In this document: positions 7,563-15,730 of the stretch, piece by piece
Numbering within the stretch: the first letter of the stretch is position 1
How the letters are laid out: each line of letters begins with the position of its first letter
Assembly (NCBI GenBank): GCA_002405915.1
Contig: DHMS01000035.1
Location: 1-39,943 of the forward strand
DNA from: Christensenella sp. UBA4636
GTDB lineage: Bacteria; Bacillota; Clostridia; Christensenellales; Borkfalkiaceae
Direction: 5' to 3'
DNA length: 39,943 bases
The notes under the pieces: model-generated
The model's input: only the letters and a program-made list of their open reading frames with translations
What the model was told of the DNA's origin: nothing
Database searches by the model: none
Made by a program: the position numbers and the translations under genes

Positions 7563-7656
7563 TCAATCTTCAATATTGCTTACAACCGCAATTTTCAACT
7601 TTCACCTTTCAATTTTCAACTTGCGGGCGCAGCCCGCATATTTCAACTTTCAATTT
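7563..7656. repeat. TTTCAAC-type low-complexity repeat between fic and the nuclease gene
   Basis: Runs of the degenerate units TTTCAACTTTCACC, TTTCAATTTTCAAC and similar are interrupted by one GC-rich palindrome GCGGGC-GCA-GCCCGC (near 7623-7637). They resemble the repeats at 6183-6400. They directly follow the stop codon of the helicase-nuclease gene and may end its mRNA by structure, but no clear T-tract terminator is seen. Confidence 0.6.
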
Positions 7657-10578
7657 TCACCTTTCTACTTCCAAAAAGCCCATAACAAACGCGTCGGGAA
7701 AAACGAATTGCTTTTCGCCTACGGTAAATTTAACGCGCAAATACTTGTTGTCCGCACTTATCCACGTTATAACGCCGTCGCCGAATTTTTTGTGCGATAC
7801 CGTGATACCGACTTTGACTTTGTTAAGCATTTCTTCCAAAGCTTTTTCGGCGGAATTATCTTCCGAAACGGACTCGGCACTTGCCACGGCAATTTCCGTT
7901 CCCGCCGCCCCGCCGACAACCGTTTCCGCCATCGCGCTATCGTCATTTTCCGAAGCCGCGCGGTATTTTCCCGTGACAAGTATATGCTCAAAATCGGTCA
8001 TAGTAGCTTGTTGTTTGCTATATAAGGCTTCGTATTCCTCACGCCGCAAAACGGTATCCCAACCGCCGATTGACTCGCCCTCGTGTTTGTCGATACCGGT
8101 ATACGAAAGGCTCGAATTTTCGTATTTTCTGAACCCGAAAATGCCTTGATTCATCTTTTCGGAATCGAAAAGCCCTATCGAACACAACGCGTCAAAGTCC
8201 TTAACCGTAAGCCCCGTAACCTTTTTGAAAAGTTCAGGCTCTATCTGCGTAATTACGTCCTTAATCGTCTGTTCGCGGTAGTCGGTTAAATACATAAACG
8301 CGGGGATACGCGCCGCAAGTTTCAAAAGGTTTTCCTGTACCTGTTTGCGTAAAGATTTTGCTTTCTTTTCGTCTTCGGTAAGTTCCCTTTTCTCGGCGGG
8401 CGTTAAGTCGTCGCCTTTTTCTTTTTTGAGCTTTTTAACCTTTTCCGAACGGTTTATAATCGTCTGAATTTCGGCGTTCAACGCGCGGAAACCTTCTATC
8501 CGCATAAGTGCGTCCAACGCTTCTCTATTGTCTTGCAACCTTTTGAGCGTATCGTTGTCTACGTGTACCAATAGCGCGGTTTGCCAACGTTTTGCAAGCA
8601 GTGTTGCCGACGTTCCCGCATAAGTAATGTCCAAAATGTCCTGTGCGTTGATACGATTCATTGACGCGCCGTCGAACGCAAGCACGGGCAGAAACGAAAT
8701 AAATTCCGAAACCTTTTGCTCGGGGCTTGTGTCGTCGACCTTTAATCTGCATGAATAGTCGGAAATCTGGTGCAACGCGCGTTCCAAAGCAAAATCGAAA
8801 ATATAACATTCCCGCTTGATAATCTCTTTGTCGCCGTTGTCGTTTATCGTTTCCCAAGGCGATTGCACGCGGAACGCCGTCTGAAAATACGTTTCGGGCG
8901 ATTTTAAATTGCGCAACATAAACACGCCCGCCCACGGTCTGACGGTTACGCCCGTCGTGAGTTTTCCACAGGACAGCGTTATTGTTTTCGTCGTAAGCGG
9001 GTCGCCCATCGCGTTAAGAACGGGCGCAAGCGCGTCCAAACCGATACCCGCTTTCGTTCCCGCGCACACTACGACCTTGTAATCGTCGAAAAAGTTATTT
9101 TGCTTTTGCCTTAACAAATTATACATTGCGTAGCAACTTGCAACGTTCGGTAAAAACCATAAAGTATGCGACAACACGTTCAAAAGCGTCGTGTCCGAAA
9201 ACGGCATAGGCGGGCGTTCCGCGCCGAGCTTTAAGCCGTCAACGGGCATATAGTTGCCTTGAATCATTTTCAACCATTTCTGCACGTCGTCCTCGTAAAC
9301 GAACCGCGCCGTTTCGACTTTGCCTTTTTCCGTTATTTCCGCGCGGAAAAATTCGTTTATGTCAAATTCGTCGTACCCCTCGTTTATCGCCACGTTCGCC
9401 GTAATGGAATCGGGCACTTTGTAAGTAAGCATCACCATTTTAGGGAGTGCCGCATAAGGGTTTTCGCCGCGCGATTTATCCCAGCTTTCCTTTGCCGACT
9501 GCTCGTCCGAATACGTCCAGTTAAAAACCTGGTCCTCCAAAAATTCGCCCGAATTAAGCGCGCGGAAGGGCGTGCCGGACAAGTACAGATAATGCGCGGA
9601 AGTGATAGGCAAAAACGTTTCGTTTATGGCGTTGCCCGCCTCTTCCTTTTGATATTTTTCAAGGTCGAAATCGTCGTTTTCCTCGTCGAATTTTTCAAAC
9701 AGATTTTTCGCGTTTTCGCGCCACGCGCCGAAATGGTACTCGTCGAACACGATAATATCCCAGTTTGTGGCGTGTATAAACTCGTTTTTCGCCTTTATTC
9801 CGCCCGCGGAGGTAGTGCCGAGCAAATCCTGAAAGGAACCGAAAACAACGATAGGATTATTTTTATCGCAAGCGTCGAATTGTTCGTCAAGCTTTTTCGC
9901 GTCGAATTTTGCTTCTTTGTTGCTCACGAATTGCCAGCCTTTAAAGTCCACATGGCGCGACAAATCCTCTTGCCAAGCCGATTCCACTGCGGGCTTAAAG
10001 GTAAGCACGAGAATTTTTTTAAAGTTCATCGCCTTGCACAGTTCGTAAGTCGCAAAAGTCTTGCCGAAACGCATTTTCGCATTCCATAAAAACTTCGGCG
10101 GGCGCGCGGGGTCGTCAAGCTTCGCTTGCTCAAAGTACCCTTTCGTCATGACAACGGCTTGCTTCTGCTCGTCGCGCATAGTAAAATTCCACGTGCGATT
10201 GCCCTCGAACCGCGTTTCCGTGCGCAATTCTTTAATCGCTATGAGCGCGTCTTGAGCCGTACAACGAAACCATTCGTTTTTGTCCGCGCCCGCATTGAGT
10301 TGCAAAAAGCCCTTGCGTTTTAGCAAGCGGTGAACGTCTTTGTCCGTAAAACACGTTCCGTCGGAGCGCATTGCCGATTCTTTGAACAAGATTTTGAAAT
10401 TGATTGCCGCCGTATGCAATTGTTCGCGAATGCGCGTTTCCGTTTCCTTTCTGTCGGTGTAGCCGATTTTGATATATCCGTCGTGGTCTTTTAAGTCCGG
10501 CAAAATATAGCCGTAAATCGTCGGCACAACGGCGGGGCGTTTATGTAAAATTTCGGAAAGACTGATATTATTCGCCAT
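7657..10578 (-). CDS. Restriction subunit: GIY-YIG (T5orf172-like) nuclease fused to DExH helicase
   Basis: 973 aa. Residues about 20-110 resemble the T5orf172/GIY-YIG fold: IYGYILP, then YIKIGYT at 35-41, an Arg near 49, DVHRLL and NEWF. Residues about 130-650 form a superfamily 2 helicase: the P-loop segment AKMRFGKT at 167-174, the DEYH box at 279-282 and LYLSGTPFRAL. A charged coiled region follows. The last ~55 residues (VSHKKFGDG to FPDAFVMGFL) form a small beta domain often seen at helicase C-termini. Inference: it translocates on and cuts unmodified DNA as the restriction part of the system with the two methylase genes upstream. It starts 6 bases after the Eco57I-like gene stop, with GGAG overlapping that stop. 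Confidence 0.88.
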   Translation of the reverse strand: MANNISLSEILHKRPAVVPTIYGYILPDLKDHDGYIKIGYTDRKETETRIREQLHTAAINFKILFKESAMRSDGTCFTDKDVHRLLKRKGFLQLNAGADKNEWFRCTAQDALIAIKELRTETRFEGNRTWNFTMRDEQKQAVVMTKGYFEQAKLDDPARPPKFLWNAKMRFGKTFATYELCKAMNFKKILVLTFKPAVESAWQEDLSRHVDFKGWQFVSNKEAKFDAKKLDEQFDACDKNNPIVVFGSFQDLLGTTSAGGIKAKNEFIHATNWDIIVFDEYHFGAWRENAKNLFEKFDEENDDFDLEKYQKEEAGNAINETFLPITSAHYLYLSGTPFRALNSGEFLEDQVFNWTYSDEQSAKESWDKSRGENPYAALPKMVMLTYKVPDSITANVAINEGYDEFDINEFFRAEITEKGKVETARFVYEDDVQKWLKMIQGNYMPVDGLKLGAERPPMPFSDTTLLNVLSHTLWFLPNVASCYAMYNLLRQKQNNFFDDYKVVVCAGTKAGIGLDALAPVLNAMGDPLTTKTITLSCGKLTTGVTVRPWAGVFMLRNLKSPETYFQTAFRVQSPWETINDNGDKEIIKRECYIFDFALERALHQISDYSCRLKVDDTSPEQKVSEFISFLPVLAFDGASMNRINAQDILDITYAGTSATLLAKRWQTALLVHVDNDTLKRLQDNREALDALMRIEGFRALNAEIQTIINRSEKVKKLKKEKGDDLTPAEKRELTEDEKKAKSLRKQVQENLLKLAARIPAFMYLTDYREQTIKDVITQIEPELFKKVTGLTVKDFDALCSIGLFDSEKMNQGIFGFRKYENSSLSYTGIDKHEGESIGGWDTVLRREEYEALYSKQQATMTDFEHILVTGKYRAASENDDSAMAETVVGGAAGTEIAVASAESVSEDNSAEKALEEMLNKVKVGITVSHKKFGDGVITWISADNKYLRVKFTVGEKQFVFPDAFVMGFLEVER

Positions 10579-10584
10579 TTTCTC

Positions 10585-12099
10585 TTACTCCATAGGTTTA
10601 ATCATTGATTCGATAAATGCGATTTCTTCTTTCGTTAAATTGTATTTTTCATACAATTCTTCGTCCGTCCATGGTTTAGAAAAATCTTGCATAGGAACAA
10701 ATTGATAGACTTTACTCGTTGCGTCTTGTGTAATTTTTGCAAGTCCCATCATAAAATGAAAAAATTTAGTTTGGGTATATGCGTAAACATTTTTAGTTTC
10801 TTTTTCGGTGTTGAACGGTCCGACTACAACATAGGTTTCTGTACACAAACTATTTGGTTCACCTATTATCGGCTTTACCCAATCGTCTCTCATATCTCCA
10901 GATCCGACAGCCTTTGGAATAAAAATCTTATATCTTTTTACCCAATCTTTATTTTTTGGTATAATAAATTCAGCAGATATATATCCGATTTGTTTATTTG
11001 CATATATTTTTATATCTCCGTTTTTTGAAAAATTATTAAAATCGGTAGCCAAACCAAAAGGCTTTCTTGAGCTCACTATTTCCGAAAAATAGTGATTTTC
11101 TTTACTGATAACTTTTTTTAATATAGAAATTGCTTCACTGTAACGAATAAAAATATCACTATTCTTTTCAAGCAAAGGACGAATTGATTCGGATGCAATT
11201 TTTCCATTTTCAAATCTGACTATTTTGCAGTCGCCTTTATATTCTCTATTCCATAAAAAATAGCAAACACCGCCTTTTATTTCCACTCCGTTAAAACAAT
11301 CTGAGGCTGAAACAAAATCATAAATTTCTTTCAAACGGCGATCATTCAGCATGGAATTTCTAAAAGCATCCAATCCTTTCCCCCCTGCATACCAACGGGC
11401 AGGAATAATCATTGATAAATAACGCGGTTTCAAATTTTTTGCCGCTTCTACAAATTTTTGATAGATAGGTTTTGCACTTGCTTGCGCACCTCCGTCGGAT
11501 AATTGATAAGGCGGGTTGGATATAATTACGTCGAATTTCATATTGAAAATTTTCTCCGGAGCAAAAGTATGTATAAATTCATAAGCGTGTGTTTCTTTAC
11601 CATCGCCACGATCCCATTTTTCTTGCGTTGCGCCGCAATATTTGCATTTACCATTTATAAAAATGTGGTTAATGCGGCGATAACGGATATTCCCTTCCGC
11701 CGTATCGAAATGCGAAATCGAATAATCACCGTTCGGGTACTTCGAACAATAAAGGCTGCGGCGGGACAGCAAACTTGTGAGTTCCGTGATCGCGATCCCG
11801 TAAAGTTGTTTATGGAATATGTGGTCTATACGCTTCTGCAAATCGGGGATTTTATCAGCTAACCCCACAAGCAAACGTTTTGCGATTTCGCGTAAAAACA
11901 CGCCGGTTTTGCAAGCAGGATCCAAAAACGTGGCGTTCGGATCGGAAAATAATTCCTGCGGCAACAAATCAAGCATTTGATTTACCACGTCGGGCGGAGT
12001 AAAAACTTCGTCGTTGGATAAATTCGCAAGGCACGACAGAACGTCGGGCGTATGCAATGTTTTGTTTTTGTAGATTTTATCGAAAAAAGTTTCAGCCAT
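10585..12099 (-). CDS. Eco57I-like N6-adenine DNA methyltransferase
   Basis: 504 aa. SAM-binding motif I is FLDPACKTGVFLREI. Catalytic motif IV is ISNPPY (about residue 196), the (N/D)PPY of adenine N6 methylases. VIFTPPDVV-type residues near 35 and a CKYCGA pair near 153 fit the Eco57I/COG1002 family. The C-terminal part (about 250-500) should contain target recognition. That part of the gene (roughly 10640-11340) is clearly more AT-rich than its neighbours, suggesting exchange of the recognition region. It overlaps the small methylase gene by 8 bases (ATGGCTGA), indicating translational coupling. It would protect self DNA at the sites cut by the 7657-10578 product. Confidence 0.9.
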   Translation of the reverse strand: MAETFFDKIYKNKTLHTPDVLSCLANLSNDEVFTPPDVVNQMLDLLPQELFSDPNATFLDPACKTGVFLREIAKRLLVGLADKIPDLQKRIDHIFHKQLYGIAITELTSLLSRRSLYCSKYPNGDYSISHFDTAEGNIRYRRINHIFINGKCKYCGATQEKWDRGDGKETHAYEFIHTFAPEKIFNMKFDVIISNPPYQLSDGGAQASAKPIYQKFVEAAKNLKPRYLSMIIPARWYAGGKGLDAFRNSMLNDRRLKEIYDFVSASDCFNGVEIKGGVCYFLWNREYKGDCKIVRFENGKIASESIRPLLEKNSDIFIRYSEAISILKKVISKENHYFSEIVSSRKPFGLATDFNNFSKNGDIKIYANKQIGYISAEFIIPKNKDWVKRYKIFIPKAVGSGDMRDDWVKPIIGEPNSLCTETYVVVGPFNTEKETKNVYAYTQTKFFHFMMGLAKITQDATSKVYQFVPMQDFSKPWTDEELYEKYNLTKEEIAFIESMIKPME

Positions 12100-12802
12100 T
12101 TTCCTGCACCTTCCTAAAATGTACGGGCGGATATTCGCATATCGGCTCCGCCATATATTCTTTCGTCACGGGGTTAATCGATATATACGCACGAATTTCT
12201 TCGGGAATATCGAATAAGGACGGTTGTCCGCTTTTTGGCTTAGCGTTGGCTTTAAGCATTACGTCAAGTCTAAAATCTCTGCGCTTTAACTTTGTGCCGA
12301 GCATAAGGCTCCATTCGGGGAAAATAATCGGCGTTTGGGTGTCTTGTTGCCTTTCGTCCACGCACATAAGCGTTAAGGCGTTGCCGCACAAAATATTTTT
12401 AGCCAGAATATATTTCACGGCTTCGCGCGTTTCATCGCTAACCGCCTTTTTGCAAATTGCTTTATATTCCTTATCCCACAGTTTAAAAAGCCTTGCGCGG
12501 CACTCTTCCACATTGTCGGCTAAAATATCCACGCCGTAAACGCTCGTCACCGCCAAAACAGAATATCTCTCGTAATCGTAAGGGTTTGCCCTATACAGCT
12601 TTTTCACGGTAACAAGTTTGCGCGTTAAAATCTCCGCCAAAAAATTCCCGTCGCCGCATGCGGGTTCCAAAAATCGGCTATCAATTCTATCGCATTCCTG
12701 CGCCACCAAATCGCACATGGCTTTTACTTCCCGCTCGTTAGTAAAAACTTCGCCGTGTTCCGCCACCCTCTTTTTCGATTTTATCTGTGATTTTCCATTC
12801 AT
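12092..12802 (-). CDS. Small methylase-like subunit ('restriction endonuclease subunit M' family)
   Basis: 236 aa. It has the SAM-binding motif I EPACGDGNFLAEIL near residue 45 but no NPPY-type catalytic motif, so it probably cannot methylate alone. Small proteins with this profile (KSKKRVAEHGEVFT near the start) are regularly encoded just before an Eco57I-like methylase and a GIY-YIG helicase, as here. The start is taken as the ATG giving MNGKSQIK at 12802. An in-frame ATG at 12835 overlaps the -10 box and lies upstream of the predicted mRNA start, and the longer frame beyond it runs into the divergent regulator gene. The ribosome binding site is weak (AGAG). Confidence 0.85.
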   Translation of the reverse strand: MNGKSQIKSKKRVAEHGEVFTNEREVKAMCDLVAQECDRIDSRFLEPACGDGNFLAEILTRKLVTVKKLYRANPYDYERYSVLAVTSVYGVDILADNVEECRARLFKLWDKEYKAICKKAVSDETREAVKYILAKNILCGNALTLMCVDERQQDTQTPIIFPEWSLMLGTKLKRRDFRLDVMLKANAKPKSGQPSLFDIPEEIRAYISINPVTKEYMAEPICEYPPVHFRKVQENG

Positions 12803-12833
12803 AAAAAACTCTATCTTTTCGTGTTCTTTATCC

Positions 12834-12896
12834 ATTGTAACGCATTTGCGTAATTTTGTCAATGTATTTGCGTAGTATACATATCGCAAATGCGTA
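12834..12896. promoter_or_regulatory. Restriction operon promoter with three operator-like sites on a 22-bp period
   Basis: On the minus strand TTGACA (12857-12862), 17 bases and TACAAT (12834-12839) form a near-consensus promoter. The plus strand carries GCGTA at 12848-12852, 12870-12874 and 12892-12896, exactly 22 bp apart, each preceded by TT or AT. The first site is an imperfect palindrome (AACGCATTTGCGTAA, 12839-12853) filling the promoter spacer. The third, CGCAAATGCGTA, is also palindromic. A plus-strand TTGTCA (12856-12861) overlaps the -35 box and may serve the divergent regulator with TACATA about 16 bases on. A bound regulator would cover both promoters. Confidence 0.75.
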
Positions 12897-12930
12897 GTAA
12901 AATTATTAAAAAAGGATAACGAGGCACAAT

Positions 12931-13230
12931 ATGGACATCGTAGGAAAAATAAAAAAATTGCAATGGGATAGAGGGTGGACAGAATATAAATTAGCGCAAG
13001 AGTCAGAAACCACGCATTCAACGATATCAACTATGTACCAACGCGGCACCCCGCCAAAAATCGAATTACTACAACGCATTTGCGAAGCATACGGAATTAC
13101 TCTTGCACAATTTTTTCTTGAAGACGAACATTACGAAATACTAAGCGATAAAGAAAAGAAAATGCTTGAAGCCTTCCGTCGTCTACCGGCGCAAAAGCAA
13201 CAAGCACTAATCGATTTGTTTTATGATTGA
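12931..13230 (+). CDS. XRE-family regulator, likely controller of the restriction operon
   Basis: 99 aa. A helix-turn-helix domain covers residues 1-62 (KLAQESETTHSTISTMYQRG, then PKIELLQRICEAYGITLAQFF). A short helical tail (EKKMLEAFRRLPAQKQQALIDL) probably mediates dimerisation. It lies divergent to the methylase operon across a 128-base region holding three spaced operator-like sites, as in C-protein-controlled restriction systems; controller function is inferred from position. GAGG lies seven bases before the ATG. A bidirectional terminator follows. Confidence 0.85.
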   Translation: MDIVGKIKKLQWDRGWTEYKLAQESETTHSTISTMYQRGTPPKIELLQRICEAYGITLAQFFLEDEHYEILSDKEKKMLEAFRRLPAQKQQALIDLFYD

Positions 13231-13247
13231 TTTTTATTTTTGTCCAT

Positions 13248-13279
13248 AAAAAAAGCACAGCCGAAGCCGTGCTTTTTTT
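13248..13279. terminator. Bidirectional intrinsic terminator
   Basis: AAAAAAAGCAC and GTGCTTTTTTT flank a short GC-rich centre (AGCCGAAGCC). This gives a hairpin with a T run on either strand. It ends both the XRE gene (plus) and the 13278-13577 gene (minus), whose stop codon overlaps it. Confidence 0.9.
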
Positions 13280-13577
13280 AGTTTGCCATTAACACAATCA
13301 AAAATATTGTTTCAACTAATCCCGCTATAATGGTAAAAAGTAATGTTGCCATCATTCTTTTGTCACTTTTGGACATAGGCTGTTCTTTGGGCACATAAGT
13401 TGTTTTGGTGTACTGCTGTTTTGGCGTATACGTTGTTTTTGTACGCCGTTGTTTTTCTTCAACGGTTTTCAATCGTTTTTCCAATTCATCTATCTTTTCC
13501 AACAAAAAACCTATGTTTTCATCGTTTTTATACTCATCTGCAAGGAATAACCTCTTCTGTTCTTCGTCAATCATCAT
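13278..13577 (-). CDS. Small coiled-coil protein with C-terminal membrane anchor
   Basis: 99 aa of unknown function. Residues about 22-45 form a heptad-like coiled coil (FLLEKIDELEKRLKTVEEKQ). A repeated linker follows (TKTTYTPKQQ and TKTTYVPKEQ), then one hydrophobic segment at the C-terminus (ATLLFTIIAGLVETIFLIVLM). This suggests a tail-anchored protein with a cytosolic oligomerising head. AAGGAGAG precedes two consecutive ATG codons; the second gives better spacing and would shorten the protein by one residue. It follows the lipoprotein gene by 29 bases without a visible terminator, so the two may be co-transcribed. Confidence 0.7.
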   Translation of the reverse strand: MMIDEEQKRLFLADEYKNDENIGFLLEKIDELEKRLKTVEEKQRRTKTTYTPKQQYTKTTYVPKEQPMSKSDKRMMATLLFTIIAGLVETIFLIVLMAN

Positions 13578-13606
13578 TCGCTCTCCTTTTATAGCACATA
13601 ATCCTT

Positions 13607-15445
13607 TTACGCTGCCTCATCGATTTCTACGTCGCCCGGCTCGTTGGGTTCGTTGCCGGAATCAATTGCGTTCTTTATCGCAGTGATAACGTCGTCAACC
13701 GTGATTTTGTCGAGGATTTTGTAAAGCGAATTGTTTTCGTCAACTTTTTCGCCGTTCATTAAAGCTTTGACGTAAGCCGCTGCGTCGCCTATCGTAAAGG
13801 TATCTTCGCCGACGGTTATTACCAAATCGTAAAGGTTGGTTTCCGCAAATTTCTGAATTTCGTCAACCGCTTTCGTCAAAGTCGATGAAAGCTTCGTGAG
13901 CCATTCGGTTGCGTAAACTTCGTCTTTGAGCTTTTCTATCTGCGCTTCTATCGCAGCTTTGGCAGCTTCGCTGGTTTCTTCGTTTTGTAGCGCTTCGATA
14001 AGCCCCGCTATCGTGTAATCGCCGACGAGCTTTTCTTCGTTGAAAACGCCTTTGAGCTTAGTTAAGAAAGGATAGAAAACTTCGTCGAGCTTAGCGGAAA
14101 ACGCCGCTTCGTCAAGCTCCGTGCCGCCGAGGAAAGTATAGAATTTGTAAGCAATCGGCGCAAAAGCATCTTTTGACGAAAGCGCGCCCACAACGTCGCT
14201 AACGGTAACTCCCGGGATAACTTCATATTTAAGTATAGAATCGAGCAACGCGCTTGCCTCGTCCGGGTCTACGTAAGAGTAAACAGCGTTGAAAAGCCCG
14301 ACGAGATAATTGTTGAAATCGCCCTCGGCTTCGCTGTCCGCTTGCTTAGAAAGTTCCGTAAGCTTTTTGTCCTGCATATCAGTGCGGAGAGGTATCTGCA
14401 TAGCCGTAAGCAATTCGACGGCGGTCTTTTCTCCGAGCAATTTTTCGACGAGTTCGACCTTTTTAGTGTAATCGCCTTTGACGAAAGCAAGGTAATCGTC
14501 GAGGATAGCTTCAACCTTTTTCGCTCTTTCCGTTTCGTCGGTAAGTTGAATTTTTAAAAAGTCCGCGACTTCGCCGACCGTCGTATCTTTGAAGATAACT
14601 TTGAGTTCGGCAACCTGTTCCTCGTCGGTTTTAGATATAAATGCGGCAACTTCCGAAAGCTTTTTCGCGCCGATACGGGTAGCGAAAGCGGGGGTTGTTT
14701 CGCCCGCCGCATAGCCCAAAAGCGTCGCAATCTGTTTAACCGTGAGTTCGCCGGCAATCGCGTTCAAGCCCTCGGCGACTTTTTGCTTATCACCCGAGCA
14801 AATCTTTGCGATATCGCCTACTTTTGCGTGCATAAGCGTATCGATTACGCCCGATTCGTCTGCCAACGCTAAAAGCGCATTATACTTTCCGTCATCTTTA
14901 TATCCTGCTATATAAAGAAGCGTATCGTCCTTGTAATGTCCTATCATCTCGTCGGAAAGCTTCAATTCTTCGCTTCCGTCAAGCTTGTATGTAAGGAACG
15001 CATTAAGCACCGGATGTACTTTTTTGTCGTCCTTTTTGGCGTGCCAACCGTCGTCGTAGTATTCGTATTCGAAGTAGCTAAACTGCGCGGCAAGCGCTTC
15101 GCCGTTAACGCCGCCGTCGATTATTCCGTCCTTAAGGCTTTCGGCAAGGGTTTCGAGCGCGGAGTTGAACGCGTCGCCGACCATGTATCCCTTCAAGGCT
15201 TTTTTGCCGTCGAACAACAGCTCGTTCACGGTGTAAGCTTTAACCGCCGTTTGAACGGCTTCGAGGGTATACTCCGACCTGTCTATTTTCTGCGGTTCCG
15301 CCGGTTCTGTCGCGGAAGAATTTCCGCCGCCCGTCGAGGACGAACTGTTATCGCCGCCGGTTAAATCGCAACCGCTCAAAGCAAGCGTGAACGCGAGCGT
15401 AATACTCATAACAAGCGCAATAAAAATCGAAGTGAATTTTTTCAT
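13607..15445 (-). CDS. Large helical lipoprotein of unknown function
   Basis: 612 aa. It starts MKKFTSIFIALV with a lipoprotein signal peptide; the lipobox LSGC gives a mature N-terminal Cys at residue 26. A Ser/Gly/Thr-rich linker follows (to about 45), then a long acidic, Ala/Leu/Lys-rich region. That region has recurring segments of the kind 'TVxEVADFLKIQL', 'TVSDVVGAL' and 'TVDDVITAI', suggesting degenerate helical repeats. It should be anchored on the outer face of the membrane. AAGGAGG lies five bases before the ATG. An upstream in-frame start at 15490 would lie at the predicted transcription start and lacks a binding site, so it was rejected. I recognise no enzymatic motif. Confidence 0.8.
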   Translation of the reverse strand: MKKFTSIFIALVMSITLAFTLALSGCDLTGGDNSSSSTGGGNSSATEPAEPQKIDRSEYTLEAVQTAVKAYTVNELLFDGKKALKGYMVGDAFNSALETLAESLKDGIIDGGVNGEALAAQFSYFEYEYYDDGWHAKKDDKKVHPVLNAFLTYKLDGSEELKLSDEMIGHYKDDTLLYIAGYKDDGKYNALLALADESGVIDTLMHAKVGDIAKICSGDKQKVAEGLNAIAGELTVKQIATLLGYAAGETTPAFATRIGAKKLSEVAAFISKTDEEQVAELKVIFKDTTVGEVADFLKIQLTDETERAKKVEAILDDYLAFVKGDYTKKVELVEKLLGEKTAVELLTAMQIPLRTDMQDKKLTELSKQADSEAEGDFNNYLVGLFNAVYSYVDPDEASALLDSILKYEVIPGVTVSDVVGALSSKDAFAPIAYKFYTFLGGTELDEAAFSAKLDEVFYPFLTKLKGVFNEEKLVGDYTIAGLIEALQNEETSEAAKAAIEAQIEKLKDEVYATEWLTKLSSTLTKAVDEIQKFAETNLYDLVITVGEDTFTIGDAAAYVKALMNGEKVDENNSLYKILDKITVDDVITAIKNAIDSGNEPNEPGDVEIDEAA

Positions 15446-15490
15446 ACAATCCTCCTTTCGTCGCTTCTCGCGACTTCTTTTATTAAGCAT

Positions 15491-15519
15491 ATTTTATCAC
15501 GCGCATGCGTTATTGTCAA
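15491..15519 (-). promoter_or_regulatory. Lipoprotein gene promoter
   Basis: Minus-strand TTGACA (15514-15519), 17 bases, TAAAAT (15491-15496). The leader then carries a small hairpin (GTCGC/GCGAC) just before the AAGGAGG site. Confidence 0.8.
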
Positions 15520-15672
15520 GCAAACGGAGTTAAAATTTATCCGTCAAATTTTTCATTTTTGCTTAAATTTCTTTTTTTAAAAAGAAAAAATCCGCTTTCA
15601 AAAATTTTCTTCGACAGTGAAAAGGCGGCAAAAAGTGAAAAAAATCAACAAAGAAAACGCGAAAAAAGCAAA

Positions 15673-15712
15673 CAAAAACCGCGCCTTAAAAACAAAAACA
15701 ATTAAAGCGCGG
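15673..15712 (-). terminator. Intrinsic terminator after rnpB
   Basis: On the minus strand CCGCGC plus TTTAA (15702-15712) pairs with TTAAG plus GCGCGG (15679-15689), and TTTTTG follows. It lies about 20 bases beyond the rnpB 3' end. The remaining AT-rich sequence between it and the lipoprotein promoter (15520-15672) shows no gene or other structure I can support. Confidence 0.75.
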
Positions 15713-15730
15713 ATAAATACAAAAAATAAC

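Noticed and set aside
6183..7656. CRISPR array in the TTTCAAC repeats
   Set aside because: Units are short, degenerate and without regular unique spacers, and no cas gene is present.
9259..10089. A 276-codon open frame antisense to the helicase-nuclease
   Set aside because: Arg- and Phe-rich shadow of a conserved helicase domain, without promoter or binding site.
12803..13030. N-terminal extension of the small methylase subunit, including the ATG at 12835
   Set aside because: The ATG overlaps the -10 box and the longer frame runs through the divergent XRE gene; the family begins near MNGKSQIK.
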